Origin: Rickettsia tillamookensis
GTDB lineage: Bacteria; Pseudomonadota; Alphaproteobacteria; Rickettsiales; Rickettsiaceae
Assembly: GCF_016743795.2 (NCBI RefSeq)
Contig: NZ_CP060138.2
Span: 806,001 to 870,000, forward strand
Length of the DNA stretch: 64,000 bases
Direction: 5' to 3'
Notes under the pieces: generated by a model
The model's database searches: none
What the model was told of the DNA's origin: nothing
What the model saw: the letters and a program-made list of their open reading frames with translations, nothing else
Shown: positions 26,198-36,338 of the stretch, one piece after another
Layout of the letters: the number at the start of each line of letters is the position of its first letter
Position numbering within the stretch: position 1 is the stretch's first letter
Position numbers and translations under genes: made by a program

Positions 26198-26963
26198 CTT
26201 TATTTACAAACTCCTGCATAAATTTTTCTGAATAAAGAAAATCGATTAGATAGTTTAATTTCTCTAAAATTAGAGCTTTATCCTGTTCTTTTGTCGTTAT
26301 ATCGGAAGGTTTTTTCTCAATTTTGATAAATTTCTCTAGCCATTTATGATTAATGGGGGAAATTACTTTCGTACTACTTGATTTTGAGAAAAGATAATTA
26401 TTATTATATGCTTCTAAGTTCGTTAAAATATTCTTTATATCTATAGGTAACCAGTTGAAATATACTGTTTTTAGTTCTTTACTATAATCCTTATCTTGCA
26501 TGAAATTATATACTAATAAATTTACGTTTAATAAGTAATTAATATAATCTAGAGTAGATATTTTTGAAGTATCTGCGGTATAATCAAGTGATTTGAATAT
26601 GATTACTTTATCATTTATCGCTTTCCTATTAGCTATAGGCTTTGCTTCTTGCTCTTTATCTCTGGATGAAACTGAAATAGTTTCTAGTTTCTGTTCAGGC
26701 AACGCTTCAGGAAACTTTAAAGAACTTACGTAATTTAAAAGCGACTTAGTAGATAATAGAGGGGCTACTTCCTTTTCTTCTGCAGTATTTTCTTTATTTT
26801 CTACTGCTTGATCAGGAATTTGACTTAAATCTTTATTTTCACTTTTAAACAGTTTTAAAATATCGGCTCTATTATGATAAAAAGTAAAAGAAGATAAGAC
26901 AAATATTACTATTGCTATAAAAAAGATGTTTTTGCTTTTAAATAAACTATCAAATTTTTGCAT
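26190..26963 (-). CDS. Membrane-anchored protein in the Mic60/mitofilin position, divergent
   Basis: 257 aa. A single N-terminal membrane helix ([17 protein letters not shown], about residues 13-29) is followed by a charged, low-complexity periplasmic linker and a helical C-terminal domain ([41 protein letters not shown]). In alphaproteobacteria the gene between hemD and hemY usually encodes Mic60, which bends the inner membrane. Here the long coiled coil is missing, and only a faint mitofilin-like C-terminal pattern remains. Bases 26564-26582 match 19 nt of the RPE end in hemD. Overlaps hemD by 14 nt. Confidence 0.5.
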   Translation of the reverse strand: MQKFDSLFKSKNIFFIAIVIFVLSSFTFYHNRADILKLFKSENKDLSQIPDQAVENKENTAEEKEVAPLLSTKSLLNYVSSLKFPEALPEQKLETISVSSRDKEQEAKPIANRKAINDKVIIFKSLDYTADTSKISTLDYINYLLNVNLLVYNFMQDKDYSKELKTVYFNWLPIDIKNILTNLEAYNNNYLFSKSSSTKVISPINHKWLEKFIKIEKKPSDITTKEQDKALILEKLNYLIDFLYSEKFMQEFVNKDV

Positions 26964-27744
26964 TTTCGGATAATAACTTGATTATATCGTTATGGTTTTG
27001 ATCATCACAATAAACCACATTTTTTATAAAAGGTCTAACTATATTTGCGACTTTCAAACTTATAGCTACAACTAAACTATCTTGTAAGTATTCTAGTAAA
27101 TTATTTTGAAGTAATAATCTTAAAAAAGTTTTAGCACTATTCTGAGAATAAAGAAGTATAAAGTCAATATTGTTTTCAAATTCTTTTACAATAGATACGG
27201 GCAACTCATTCAAATATTCTACATTATAAATGATATGTCTAGCTATTTTATTAGGCAAATCTTTAGTAATTTCATTTGAAGATAAATATATAGCCTGCTC
27301 ATATAAATCAGGAGGAAAATGCTTAATCAAATCTTCCACGTTTTTAGCGGTATAGACTACTTTCTTGCCTAATAATCGTTTTGACTTACTACCTACTACC
27401 CAAATATCTTGCTTTAAGTCATATACCTTTGATACTTCAAGATTTGGTACGTCAAATTTCGGGATTCGCCTGTGCTCACGTATTTTTATACGCTGTGCAG
27501 ACTCACCGCTTATTTGACTTCCAACGTTTGAAGTATCTGCGGTATACTTAGCTAGGATATTTGCCGCATATTTACTAGTAATTATTATATTTGAATAATC
27601 GTTTAAAATATCAATATTAAAATCTAGGGGTTCATATTTAATTAAAGGACAATGAATATAACGTAAATCTAAATTATATTGATTTATTTCCTTTATAGTT
27701 TCATTATTTTCTTTAATGCTTCTAGTTAATAAAACCGATTTCAT
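26950..27744 (-). CDS. hemD: Uroporphyrinogen-III synthase with in-frame RPE
   Basis: It closes hydroxymethylbilane to uroporphyrinogen III. The N-terminus [17 protein letters not shown] and the C-terminal [16 protein letters not shown] (usual FxSxxxV/AxxF region) fit this poorly conserved family. Bases 27425-27544 are an RPE translated as ~40 residues (VSKVYDL side to TADTS), inserted in the N-terminal half. Without it the protein is about 224 aa, a normal size. I use the ATG at 27744; an upstream in-frame start at 27774 lies in the exporter relic. First gene of hemD-Mic60 position-hemY. Confidence 0.8.
   Translation of the reverse strand: MKSVLLTRSIKENNETIKEINQYNLDLRYIHCPLIKYEPLDFNIDILNDYSNIIITSKYAANILAKYTADTSNVGSQISGESAQRIKIREHRRIPKFDVPNLEVSKVYDLKQDIWVVGSKSKRLLGKKVVYTAKNVEDLIKHFPPDLYEQAIYLSSNEITKDLPNKIARHIIYNVEYLNELPVSIVKEFENNIDFILLYSQNSAKTFLRLLLQNNLLEYLQDSLVVAISLKVANIVRPFIKNVVYCDDQNHNDIIKLLSENAKI
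27425..27544. repeat. RPE, in frame in hemD
   Basis: Inverted ends ACCTTTGATACTTCAA (27425) and TTGAAGTATCTGCGGT (27528), total about 120 bp = 40 codons. The core TGTGCTCACGTA and ACGCTGTGCAGACT is shared with the element in the antitoxin relic (41071-41180). Confidence 0.8.
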
Positions 27745-28359
27745 ACAATATTTGTACCCCAATATAAAAAGCAACCGCCCAAATAATAATAGCAGCTATT
27801 TTATTAATTATGGTTAAAATCGTACTACTTTTATTTAGCTTTCTGATATTATAACCTGCAACTGCTAAAGAAAAAAACCATATCCAAGATATAAGTATAC
27901 AAGTTAAGTAAACATAATTTTTGCAATACCGTTATACTTTAAAGCACTAGTACCTATTACTATAATCGTATCCATAATTGCATGCGGATTTAATATTGAC
28001 ACCGATATAGCAAATAATATTTGTTTTTTAGCTGAAAAAGCCCCGGAATTCGTTGTAAGATCAATAGGCGGTTGATTCCAAGTATTATATCCCATATAGA
28101 GTAAAAAAATAAATCCAACAATAAATATAGTTAATTTTAATGTAGGAATTTCAAAAATTATCAAAGATAGACCAAGAACGGCAATACATATAAGGACAGT
28201 ATCACACACCGAAGCAGCTATTATACTAGGTAAAGCTTTTTGAAACTTTGGCTGTGTAGCCCCTTGGTTGAATATAAAAATATTTTGTACTCCAAGCGGT
28301 ATAATCAAACCTAGAGCTAAAATTATTCCATGTAAAAAAGCATTTAATATGTCGTTCAT
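27722..28359 (-). pseudogene. LysE/ArgO-family exporter, frameshifted
   Basis: The first frame (28359 to 27904) encodes 151 aa with LGLIIPLGVQNIFIFNQG and ILNPHAIMDTIIVIG, the hallmarks of LysE/ArgO amino-acid exporters. After a one-base shift near 27905 the family sequence continues in another frame: [35 protein letters not shown], ending at 27722. The whole gene is thus present but broken by a single frameshift. It overlaps ampG upstream by 4 nt. Loss of amino-acid export is inferred unless the sequence has an error here. Confidence 0.8.
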
Positions 28360-29609
28360 TGTAATTTATTTTTTATTTTTAATAATATCAACAAAGAGGG
28401 GATAGTTATAATAGTAGTAAATAAAAAGAAATTTTGCCAGCCGAAATTTACTACCATATAGCCTGAAATTATAGGAAAAATTGAGCGCGAAATCCCCATC
28501 ATTGATGAAAGAAAAGAATATTGGGTAGCTCGGAACTTACCTTGACAGAGTGAAGAAATAAAAGCAATGTAAGCTGTCATTGTCATACCGCCGGTAATAC
28601 TTTCTATTCCTATCGTAATAAATAATAATAAAAAGTTTTTACCGTTTATTTCAAGAAAAATAAATAAAATATGTCCTAAAGCGTGAATAATCCCAAATAA
28701 AAATATACTATTTAATATATTTTTATGTTTCATAATAAAGCCGCCAAGTAGTCCGCCGATTATCGCTCCTACAACACCCCAAAACTTTCCAACACTTGCT
28801 ATTTCAAAAGCATCATACTCTAGATGAAGTAAAAACGGATTAATCATAACATTGATTAAGTTATCCGGTAATCTATATAATACTAAGAAAATTAATATAA
28901 GAATAATGAAATAAACAGAACCTATAGGTTTTAACGCATTATATATAAAATTTATTATGTTTTTTTTATTTTGATTATTTTTTATATCATTCTTGATTAT
29001 CTGTATATGTATGTTCTCGTTTAAATAACAATACTTAATTCCTACAATCAATAAAATTAAATAAATAAATATTAAGCCGGCAAAGATTTTATATATTTCA
29101 TTAAATGTAAAATAAATAGATAAATAAATAGCTCCGGAACCGGCTAAAAGCATACCGACCCGATAACCGAATATATATATTCCTGAAGTAAAACCAAGCG
29201 ACTCTTTAGGTACTATTTCCGTTCTTAAAGCACTTAATATAGTATCTTGGGCGGCACTAAAAAAAGAAATAATTAAAGCCGTAAAGGTAAATAATACTAG
29301 ATTAGTACGAGGATCTAGAAAGCTGAAAATATATATAAGAAATATTAACGCAGTACTAGTTAAGCAAATCCAAGCTAATCTATGACCGAATATTTTGTTT
29401 AAATATTTAATTTGCAGAGAATCAAATATTGGTGCTAACAAGAAATTAATAGAGTAGGGGAGAGTTATAAATGATAATATACCGATTGTTTGCAGTGCTA
29501 TATCTTCTTTAGCAAGCCAATAATTTAAAGTATTACCGGTAATCATTAGATTAAAACCGCTAATAAGCCCAAACAACCAAATAATAAGTAAATGAGAGTT
29601 ATTTAACAT
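28356..29609 (-). CDS. ampG: AmpG-type MFS transporter
   Basis: 417 aa with about 12 membrane helices. The start IIWLFGLISGFNLMITGNTL, the YWLAKEDIALQTIGIL segment, FFSAAQDTILSALRTEIVPK and ESITGGMTMTAYIAFISSLC are typical of AmpG permeases, which import anhydromuropeptides. Rickettsiae carry several AmpG paralogues, some of which may import other substrates. Together with the AmiD-like amidase and LdcA it could form a muropeptide-recycling route. The last 4 nt overlap the exporter relic. Confidence 0.8.
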   Translation of the reverse strand: MLNNSHLLIIWLFGLISGFNLMITGNTLNYWLAKEDIALQTIGILSFITLPYSINFLLAPIFDSLQIKYLNKIFGHRLAWICLTSTALIFLIYIFSFLDPRTNLVLFTFTALIISFFSAAQDTILSALRTEIVPKESLGFTSGIYIFGYRVGMLLAGSGAIYLSIYFTFNEIYKIFAGLIFIYLILLIVGIKYCYLNENIHIQIIKNDIKNNQNKKNIINFIYNALKPIGSVYFIILILIFLVLYRLPDNLINVMINPFLLHLEYDAFEIASVGKFWGVVGAIIGGLLGGFIMKHKNILNSIFLFGIIHALGHILFIFLEINGKNFLLLFITIGIESITGGMTMTAYIAFISSLCQGKFRATQYSFLSSMMGISRSIFPIISGYMVVNFGWQNFFLFTTIITIPSLLILLKIKNKLQ

Positions 29610-29614
29610 GAATT

Positions 29615-29995
29615 TTATATATGTATTAATTTTATGATGTGGGTCTTATTGCATGATTCGGAAAACCTACTCGATGTCATCCCCGCATAGGCGGGGATCC
29701 AAAAAAATAACTTCAATAAGTTTTTTATAGATTTTACTGGATTCCCGTCTACGCAGGAATGACATAAAACGAGCCATATAACAAAGCTTATGATGTGCGA
29801 CCATGACAATTGTTGTGACACTGTCACAACAATTTGTTGAGAAGGATATAATTTGGAGAATTTAACCATACGTGAAAGGTTAGCAAAATCAAAACCATTG
29901 CCGTATAAAATTGTTAATCTTTTAGCTATTTGTGATAATATTTGCTCTCCATACTCAGCTTTATTATTAGGTGTAAGCTGTTTTTTAGAAGGCAT
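29615..29995 (-). pseudogene. YhcG/DUF1016-family fragment interrupted by a repeat
   Basis: Residues about 13-70 (AEYGEQILSQIAKRLTILYG; GFDFANLSRMVKFSKLYPS; QQLSWSHII) match the DUF1016 N-terminal domain of YhcG-like PD-(D/E)XK nucleases. The family's earlier N-terminus is missing, and after SWSHII the frame runs into a family C repeat (29674-29766). The catalytic nuclease domain is absent. A remnant, possibly still translated. Confidence 0.65.
29674..29766. repeat. Family C dispersed repeat
   Basis: Ends ATGTCATCCCCGCATAGGCG and CCCGTCTACGCAGGAATGACA form an imperfect palindrome. An AACGAGCCATATAACAAAG tail follows, as at 6641. It truncates the DUF1016 fragment. Confidence 0.8.
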
Positions 29996-30188
29996 TGTTA
30001 TTTGATAAAATTAAAATGAATAGTTTAAAGTATATACGATTTAAGTTAAGAAGAGAAAGAAAAAATAGTTATAATCTTTTAGTTAAATTGATAATACGCC
30101 TTTAATATAAGCATCGCCACTTGTAATAATTATTGCTCTTTTTGTTATTAATTGTTAAAATCCGTACATTAATTTTTTATAAATATAA

Positions 30189-31727
30189 ATGTCTCGTACG
30201 AATTTAATATTATCCTTTTTTATTTTTCTACTGATAATAGTTATTACTACTTTTTTCATAAGTAATTACAGAATGCATAAAAATACAAGTTGTGTTATGG
30301 ATATTGGGACTTATAGTTATAAAAAGTTCTATAGTATAATACGTGAAGATCAATTAAATTTTGATCTAGTACTTGAGCAATTAGAAGATAGCGAAACTTT
30401 AAACTCAAGAAATAAAGCAAGGTTAGAAAAAATTTGCTCTTTTCAAGTAGAAGACGGAATGGTACGTTTAGAGGTAGCAAAGGGTTATGATTGCTTATTA
30501 TCTAGACAAAAATGCTACTCTAGTTCAGCAATATAAAGCGATTAAAAACGGTAGTTACGGTTTAGATACTTTATATACTAAAAAAGCTGCGATTAATTTA
30601 GCTAAACTCATTATTTTAGGTCACGAAGGAAAAGTAAAAGAAATATTAAAAATAATGATGATTTCCTAAAATATTATAGCGGTTATACAGCGGATGAGAT
30701 TCCTTTTTTAAATAGTTTAATCTCTCTTAATATACCGGAACTTACTGCTAGATGCTTATATAGGCTTAGCTTAATTCACTTACTAGGCAGGTCATCTTTT
30801 AATGAAAAAACTATACAAACTGATTATAAGCTTGCTATAGAAGAAATACAAAATGTAATTAAGTTAACCGGTATAAGACAAAATAACATACTCGATATAG
30901 CATTAACTATTAATGATAAGTTTGCTATTCATGCCGGTGCAGTAATAGCCTCTAGTTTACTAAATAGCGATTTAGATAGTTTCTATAGATTTCATATTGT
31001 TATGGATTCTAATGACCATGTTAGTCAAGAATCAATGGAAAAATTAGCTTCCATGAAATATATCCGAGATTATTCTATAGATTTTACTACTTTTCCTGAA
31101 AATATATTAAATCAAGCTTTAAAAGATAAGAAAATAAAATTTTCGGATAATTGGCCTAGTTTAGTAATGTATAGGTTATATTTTGATCAAATCTTTCCTC
31201 ATCTAGACTCTATATTATATCTTGATGCGGATATTGTAGTGTTGCATGATTTGAATTCTCTTAAAAAAATAGATATGAGTAATTATATTGCCGCAGGTAG
31301 CATCGATACAGGTATTACATATTGTAATCATAAATTGATAAAAGAATGTAAAAGAAATATGGCTCATTCTTACAAAAATAGCGGGATAGTATTTTTAAAC
31401 TTAAAAAATATGCGAGAAAAACAAACTGAATCTGCGATATTAGAAACTATAAAAAAATCAGAATGTGACTTTTCCCTTCCTGATCAAGATGTGTTAAATA
31501 TAGCTTTTCATGATTACATTTATCCTTTGTCGATGAGATGGAACTTTTGTACATATTTTGAGAATCAAAGCCCTTATTTTTCTTACTTCATTTTACACTA
31601 TGCAGGACCTAAGCCATGGACTACCGATAAGCATGAACTATGGAAGACAAATCAGGACAAATTAGATAAAATCACAAAATATTACTGGCAATATAGAGAA
31701 ATAACACCTTGGAGTAGTATAAATTAA
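30189..31727 (+). pseudogene. Glycosyltransferase family 8 protein, two frameshifts
   Basis: Three overlapping frames make one protein. Part 1 (30189 to about 30490) has an N-terminal membrane helix (LSFFIFLLIIVITTFF). Part 2 (about 30490-30645) reads YYLDKNATLVQQYKAI onward. Part 3 (about 30645-31727) returns to frame one: DDFLKYYSGY, LDIALTINDKFAIHAG, SSLLNSDLDSFYRFHIVMD, the DxD motif in LYLDADIVVLHDL and HYAGPKPW. The last part is a clear GT8 domain (sugar transfer, LPS galactosyl/glucosyl type). Two compensating shifts suggest a recent pseudogene; the C-terminal 241 aa could still be made from the ATG at 31002, but would lack the first strands. Confidence 0.8.
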
Positions 31728-31795
31728 TTATTTTAATTGACTTTAGCACTTAAGAGATTTAAAAGTTAACTTTAATATGTAAGGTTACAATAAAA

Positions 31796-33301
31796 ATGTT
31801 ACCGCCTAAAATTTTCTTTGAAAAAGTTAAAGAAATAATTTGGCCTATAGAAAGGAAAGAATTAAAGCTATTTATACCTATGGCTTTAATGATGTTATGT
31901 ATCCTTTTTAATTTTGGGGCTTTAAGATCTATCAAAGATAGTTTAGTAGTACCCTCTATGGGGGCCGAAATTATTAGTTTCTTAAAATTATGGTTAGTAT
32001 TACCCTCGTGCGTAATTTTTACCGTACTTTATGTTAAGCTTAGTAATAAATTAAATTTTGAATATATTTTCTACATTATAGTCGGCAGTTTTTTACTATT
32101 TTTCTTATTATTTGCCTATATTATTTATCCCAATCAAGATATTTATCATCCTAATGATGAAATGATAAATAATTTAATTGCTTCATACCCTAATTTTAAA
32201 TGGTTCATTAAAATAGGTAGTAAATGGAGTTATGCACTGATGTATATTTTCTCGGAATTATGGAGTGCAGTAGTCATAAACTTAATGTTTTGGCAGTTTG
32301 CCAATCACATTTTTGATACCTCTAAAGCTAAAAGATTCTATCCAGTTCTTGGAATGGTCGGTAATATAGGTCTTATAATAGCAGGCAGCGTACTTGTCTT
32401 TTTCTCAAGCGGGCAGGATGTCATTGATTCAGAATTATTACCGGATTCTTTTAATTCATCTGCCGGAAATGCTATAATGCTTCAGCCAATCATGTCAATT
32501 ATTGTTGCTGCAGGAATAGTTGCTATGCTTCTATTTAGAATAATAAATAGATTTATTTTAACGGATTCCATAAATGTTTTAGATACAAAAAAAGTTACGG
32601 CTAAAACGAAAACAAAACTTTCGGTAATTGAAAGTATCAAATTAGTAATTCACTCAAAATATATAGGTCGTATTGCTTTACTAATAATTTGTTATGGATT
32701 ATTAATAAATATAGTCGAAGGACCTTGGAAAGCAAAAATAAAAGAATTACATCCAAACACTATAGACTATGTTAACTTTATGGGCAGGTTTAATATTTGG
32801 ATGGGGATATCATGCGTTACTTTCATGGTAATAGGCAGCAATATCCTTAGAAGGCTCGGTTGGCTCATTTCTGCATTATTAACTCCTATTATGTTGTCTA
32901 TTACCGGCTTGATGTTTTTTATCTTTATAATTTTTATTGAAGAAATAGGGGCATGTTTCGGTGATTTTAATCTTCTATATGCAGCGATTATTGTTGGAGC
33001 TATTCAGAACATACTTAGTAAATCGTCCAAATATTCATTATTCGATTCAACAAAAGAAATGGCGTATATTCCTTTATCTTTAGAGCTTAGAACTAAGGGA
33101 AAAGCTGCCGTAGAGGTAATAGGTACTAAATTCGGTAAATCGCTTGGAGCATTTATCCAGTCTTTGATATTTATTATTATTCCGACTGCTACCTTTGATT
33201 CTATTATAATATATTTATTAGTAATTTTTATAGTTATGATGAGTTTATGGATTTGGAACGTTATAAAATTGAATAAGGAATATATAGAGCTGTGTAAATA
33301 A
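31796..33301 (+). CDS. tlcD: Tlc-family nucleotide translocase
   Basis: 501 aa with about 12 membrane helices. It matches the obligate-intracellular ATP/ADP translocase family: FNFGALRSIKDSLVV near residue 37, SYPNFKWFIKIGSKWSYA, FWQFANHIFDTSKAKRFYP, YGLLINIVEGPWKAKIKELH, SKSSKYSLFDSTKEMAYIPL. Rickettsia has five paralogues. Tlc1 exchanges ATP/ADP, and Tlc4 and Tlc5 are reported to move other nucleotides. From memory of the paralogues and the neighbouring ispB I favour Tlc4 (tlcD), but the subtype is uncertain. It imports host nucleotides across the inner membrane. Confidence 0.9.
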   Translation: MLPPKIFFEKVKEIIWPIERKELKLFIPMALMMLCILFNFGALRSIKDSLVVPSMGAEIISFLKLWLVLPSCVIFTVLYVKLSNKLNFEYIFYIIVGSFLLFFLLFAYIIYPNQDIYHPNDEMINNLIASYPNFKWFIKIGSKWSYALMYIFSELWSAVVINLMFWQFANHIFDTSKAKRFYPVLGMVGNIGLIIAGSVLVFFSSGQDVIDSELLPDSFNSSAGNAIMLQPIMSIIVAAGIVAMLLFRIINRFILTDSINVLDTKKVTAKTKTKLSVIESIKLVIHSKYIGRIALLIICYGLLINIVEGPWKAKIKELHPNTIDYVNFMGRFNIWMGISCVTFMVIGSNILRRLGWLISALLTPIMLSITGLMFFIFIIFIEEIGACFGDFNLLYAAIIVGAIQNILSKSSKYSLFDSTKEMAYIPLSLELRTKGKAAVEVIGTKFGKSLGAFIQSLIFIIIPTATFDSIIIYLLVIFIVMMSLWIWNVIKLNKEYIELCK

Positions 33302-33316
33302 AAGTCATTGCTGGGT

Positions 33317-33415
33317 GTCATACCGTGGCTTGTCCACGGTATCCAGTAAAACAACTAAAAATACTAATAATATTAGTATTTTTAACTGGATCCCGTGAAT
33401 AAATCACGGGATGAC
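33317..33415. repeat. Family A dispersed repeat
   Basis: Ends GTCATACCGTGGCTTGTCCA and CGTGAATAAATCACGGGATGAC; inner arms TATCCAG and CTGGATC with a small inner stem ACTAATAATATTAGTA. Intergenic. Confidence 0.85.
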
Positions 33416-33433
33416 AACTGAAACAATTTAAAG

Positions 33434-35089
33434 ATGAAAAAAATTCTTAAAATAATATTATTTATAACTATCTTTATTATACTCGCATATAGTGGGCTAT
33501 GGTTTGCTATTATGTTCTCTTTATCACACTCTATAAATCAAAAATATGCCGATACTAACCTTAATATAGAAGAGGCTGATAATAATCCTAATCAGCAATA
33601 TCTTATTAAATTTTCTAAAGTTCAGCCATATGGTTTTCCTTTTAAATTAGGTATTTCGGTAATTAATTGGCAAGAAGAGAGTATTAATAGAGCAATTGAA
33701 TTCACCACACCGATAAATATCGGTTATGATTTACTTAAGCAGAAATTATTTATAAATTTTTCCGGAGAAGCATTCGGAAAATTTAAGCCGGTTCAAAGAG
33801 GCTTTGGAGTAAGATTTTATAATGAGAACTGTATATTATCAACAAAAATACCGTTAAATTTTAAATTATTTGAAATAGTACGATCAAAAAAAGATTTATT
33901 TGAAGTTATAAATTTAATAGAAAATATTAAATTTACTTCCGGTAAAACAGAAATTTTTGACTTAGTCGATAATCAAAAATTATATGAAGAAGATCATACT
34001 ATACTTACTATGTTATTTGACAAAAGTAAGTATTATATAAGTAAACAGGATTTCCTTGATAATATACCGCAAAAATTAGAAATTTATTATGAAACCGAAA
34101 TAGTAAAAAGTAACCTTGAAGATAGAATAATACCTGCCGGCTTATTATTATATAGACCCGCTTGGAATAATAATTTCAAATTTTCCGGTAATTTCTTGAT
34201 TAGTACTAGTAGTTTGAATTTTAAAAATATTGCTAAAGATTTAACAATTGAAGTTACTAATGCAAAAATAAATAGTAATAACTTTGAAAATAATATTAAT
34301 TTATTATATAAAGGTAAGTTAAACGATTTCGGCAATAATAATATTGATCTTTTGATAGATTCGCAATTTAAGCTAAAACCGGGTTTTATAATAGGTTCAT
34401 TAGAATTTATAAAGAAATATTACGATAGGCAAACCTATCTGTTTAAACTTTCCGATAATAATCTATATAAAGATTTTAATAATGAACTAAGCTATATTTT
34501 AAATAATAATAAACAATATAATTTTAGTATTTTTGAAGATAGGCAATATAATTTTAATTTAAATATTAATTTAGTTACTGAATTAAATAAATTAACTAGA
34601 GCACAGATAAATGCTTTAAGTCTATATTCAAACGCATCGGGATTTAATATAACAAATGAAACTATAGTAAATGCTCTTAAAGATTCTTACAGTAAAGGTA
34701 CGATAGTAATTAATGATTACTCCAAAATAATAGATGTTTTAAGTCTATATGTATATAGCGTAGGTGATTTTAAAAACTTATCCAACGAGAGCAAAGAAGT
34801 ATACGGAGATGCTCTAAAATCATTTTTAAAAACCATTTCCGATCACCCGAATTCATATAATTTAATTGATGCTAGCATTGAGTATGAGTTTAATTTATCC
34901 GATTTAAACAAAGCTAAAATAGGTAATATAGATGATATAAATAAAATTATACCTTTATATTATTTATCTTTATATCAAGCAGCAGTAAAAAAAGTGAAAC
35001 CCGGTGAAAATGTAAAAGAAAAAATTATGGAGTTAATTCCTAATATCAATCAAAAAATATTAGAGGAATGTATACTCGATGAATTTTAA
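33434..35089 (+). CDS. DUF2125-like exported or anchored protein
   Basis: 551 aa. An N-terminal hydrophobic segment (IILFITIFIILAYSGLWFAIM) acts as a signal anchor. The rest is beta-rich with FSKVQPYGFPFKLGISVINW and IPLNFKLFE, which resembles DUF2125 proteins of alphaproteobacteria. Function unknown, probably envelope. The last few codons (CILDEF) lie in an RPE-1-like remnant TATACTCGATGAATTTT, so the original C-terminus has been altered. It is followed at once by a family A remnant and ispB. Confidence 0.65.
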   Translation: MKKILKIILFITIFIILAYSGLWFAIMFSLSHSINQKYADTNLNIEEADNNPNQQYLIKFSKVQPYGFPFKLGISVINWQEESINRAIEFTTPINIGYDLLKQKLFINFSGEAFGKFKPVQRGFGVRFYNENCILSTKIPLNFKLFEIVRSKKDLFEVINLIENIKFTSGKTEIFDLVDNQKLYEEDHTILTMLFDKSKYYISKQDFLDNIPQKLEIYYETEIVKSNLEDRIIPAGLLLYRPAWNNNFKFSGNFLISTSSLNFKNIAKDLTIEVTNAKINSNNFENNINLLYKGKLNDFGNNNIDLLIDSQFKLKPGFIIGSLEFIKKYYDRQTYLFKLSDNNLYKDFNNELSYILNNNKQYNFSIFEDRQYNFNLNINLVTELNKLTRAQINALSLYSNASGFNITNETIVNALKDSYSKGTIVINDYSKIIDVLSLYVYSVGDFKNLSNESKEVYGDALKSFLKTISDHPNSYNLIDASIEYEFNLSDLNKAKIGNIDDINKIIPLYYLSLYQAAVKKVKPGENVKEKIMELIPNINQKILEECILDEF

Positions 35090-35164
35090 GTGTCATACCG
35101 TGGCTTGTCCACGGGATGACAGCGATGAAATTGATCCACGCAATAATACCTTCTCGCAATGACG
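35068..35164. repeat. Nested repeat remnants before ispB
   Basis: A 17-bp RPE-1-like end (TATACTCGATGAATTTT, 35071-35087), a shortened family A unit (35092-35120, GTCATACC to GGGATGAC) and the final arm of family B (CTCGCAATGACG, 35153-35164) lie in tandem. They supply the end of the preceding protein. Confidence 0.6.
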
Positions 35165-35184
35165 AAAAAATTTATAAAAATACC

Positions 35185-36168
35185 ATGAACATTATAGTAA
35201 AAATACAGCAAGATTTAAAAGATGAAGTAACTAAGTTAAACGATTTAATCATTAGCTGTTTAAAAAGTGATGAAGAGTTAATAGAAAAGGTCGGTAAATA
35301 TTTACTAGAGGCGGGTGGTAAAAGAATTCGTCCGCTTTTAACTATAATAACCGCTAAAATGTTTGATTATAAAGGTGATAACCATATAAAGCTTGCAAGT
35401 GCCGTTGAATTTATTCATACCGCTACATTACTTCATGATGATGTAGTAGATGAAAGTACCTTAAGAAGATTCAAGCCCACGGCTAATGTTATTTGGGGGA
35501 GTAAAACAAGTATTTTAGTGGGTGATTTCCTCTTCAGCCAATCTTTCAAATTAATGGTAGCTTCCGGCTCTATTAAAGCTATGAATGTTCTAGCTAAAGC
35601 TTCGGCAATTATTTCCGAAGGGGAGGTAGTACAGCTAGTTAAGCTAAATGAGCGACGCATTATAACTATCGAAGAATATCAGCAAATAGTTAAATCTAAA
35701 ACCGCCGAACTATTTGGAGCTTCTTGTGAAGTTGGAGCTATTATAGCAGAGCAGGCGGATCATATTTCTAAAGATATGCAAGACTTTGGGAAATTACTCG
35801 GAACGATATTTCAGGTTATAGATGATGTACTTGATTATTTGGGTAATGATAAACAGGTCGGTAAAAATATCGGTGATGATTTCTTAGAAGGAAAAGTTAC
35901 ATTACCGCTGATTTTTTTATATAATAAGCTAGAGCAAGATAAGCAGCTTTGGCTTGAAAATATAATTAAATGCGATAAGCGTACTAATGATGAGTTTATA
36001 CAAATACGTGACTTAATGATAAAGCATGAAATCTACAATGAAACAGTTAATTATTTGAGTAACTTAGAAAATGAAGCAAATAAATTATTAAATAAAATTC
36101 CGGTTCAGAATATTTATAAAGATTATTTGTTTTCGATTATTAGATTTATTTTGGATCGCTCTTATTAA
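35185..36168 (+). CDS. ispB: Polyprenyl diphosphate synthase (octaprenyl type)
   Basis: It builds the isoprenoid side chain of ubiquinone from FPP and IPP. First Asp-rich motif LLHDDVVDESTLRR (D85 region), second QVIDDVLDYLG (D213 region), and GGKRIRPLLT near residue 48. The frame is open upstream to 35116, but that segment is repeat-derived (family A and B arms). The ATG at 35185 starts just where family homology should begin (MNIIVKIQQDLKDEV), giving 327 aa. Fits with ubiX for quinone synthesis. Confidence 0.92.
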   Translation: MNIIVKIQQDLKDEVTKLNDLIISCLKSDEELIEKVGKYLLEAGGKRIRPLLTIITAKMFDYKGDNHIKLASAVEFIHTATLLHDDVVDESTLRRFKPTANVIWGSKTSILVGDFLFSQSFKLMVASGSIKAMNVLAKASAIISEGEVVQLVKLNERRIITIEEYQQIVKSKTAELFGASCEVGAIIAEQADHISKDMQDFGKLLGTIFQVIDDVLDYLGNDKQVGKNIGDDFLEGKVTLPLIFLYNKLEQDKQLWLENIIKCDKRTNDEFIQIRDLMIKHEIYNETVNYLSNLENEANKLLNKIPVQNIYKDYLFSIIRFILDRSY

Positions 36169-36207
36169 TCGTTGTTGCGTATAGGTTGTCTACATAGATA
36201 TTCAAGA

Positions 36208-36301
36208 CGTCATTGCGAGGAAAAACTGTAAGTTTTGACGAAGCAATCTCAGGAGCATTATTTCATGAGATTGCCACGTCGCTTCGCTCCTCGCAATGAC
36301 G
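36208..36301. repeat. Family B dispersed repeat
   Basis: Ends CGTCATTGCGAGGAAAAAC and CTTCGCTCCTCGCAATGACG, inner arms AGCAATCTCAGG and ATGAGATTGCC. Lies between ispB and tRNA-Arg. Confidence 0.85.
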
Positions 36302-36338
36302 ATTTGGTATCCGCACACAATAACGAATAACAACATTT

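Noticed and set aside
26564..26582. A full RPE in the Mic60-position gene
   Set aside because: Only one 19-nt end matches; no second arm is seen, so it is reported only as a footprint.
29996..30188. Minus-strand tail resembling the end of an Rpn-like protein
   Set aside because: Only about 20 codons with weak similarity; too little to support a feature.
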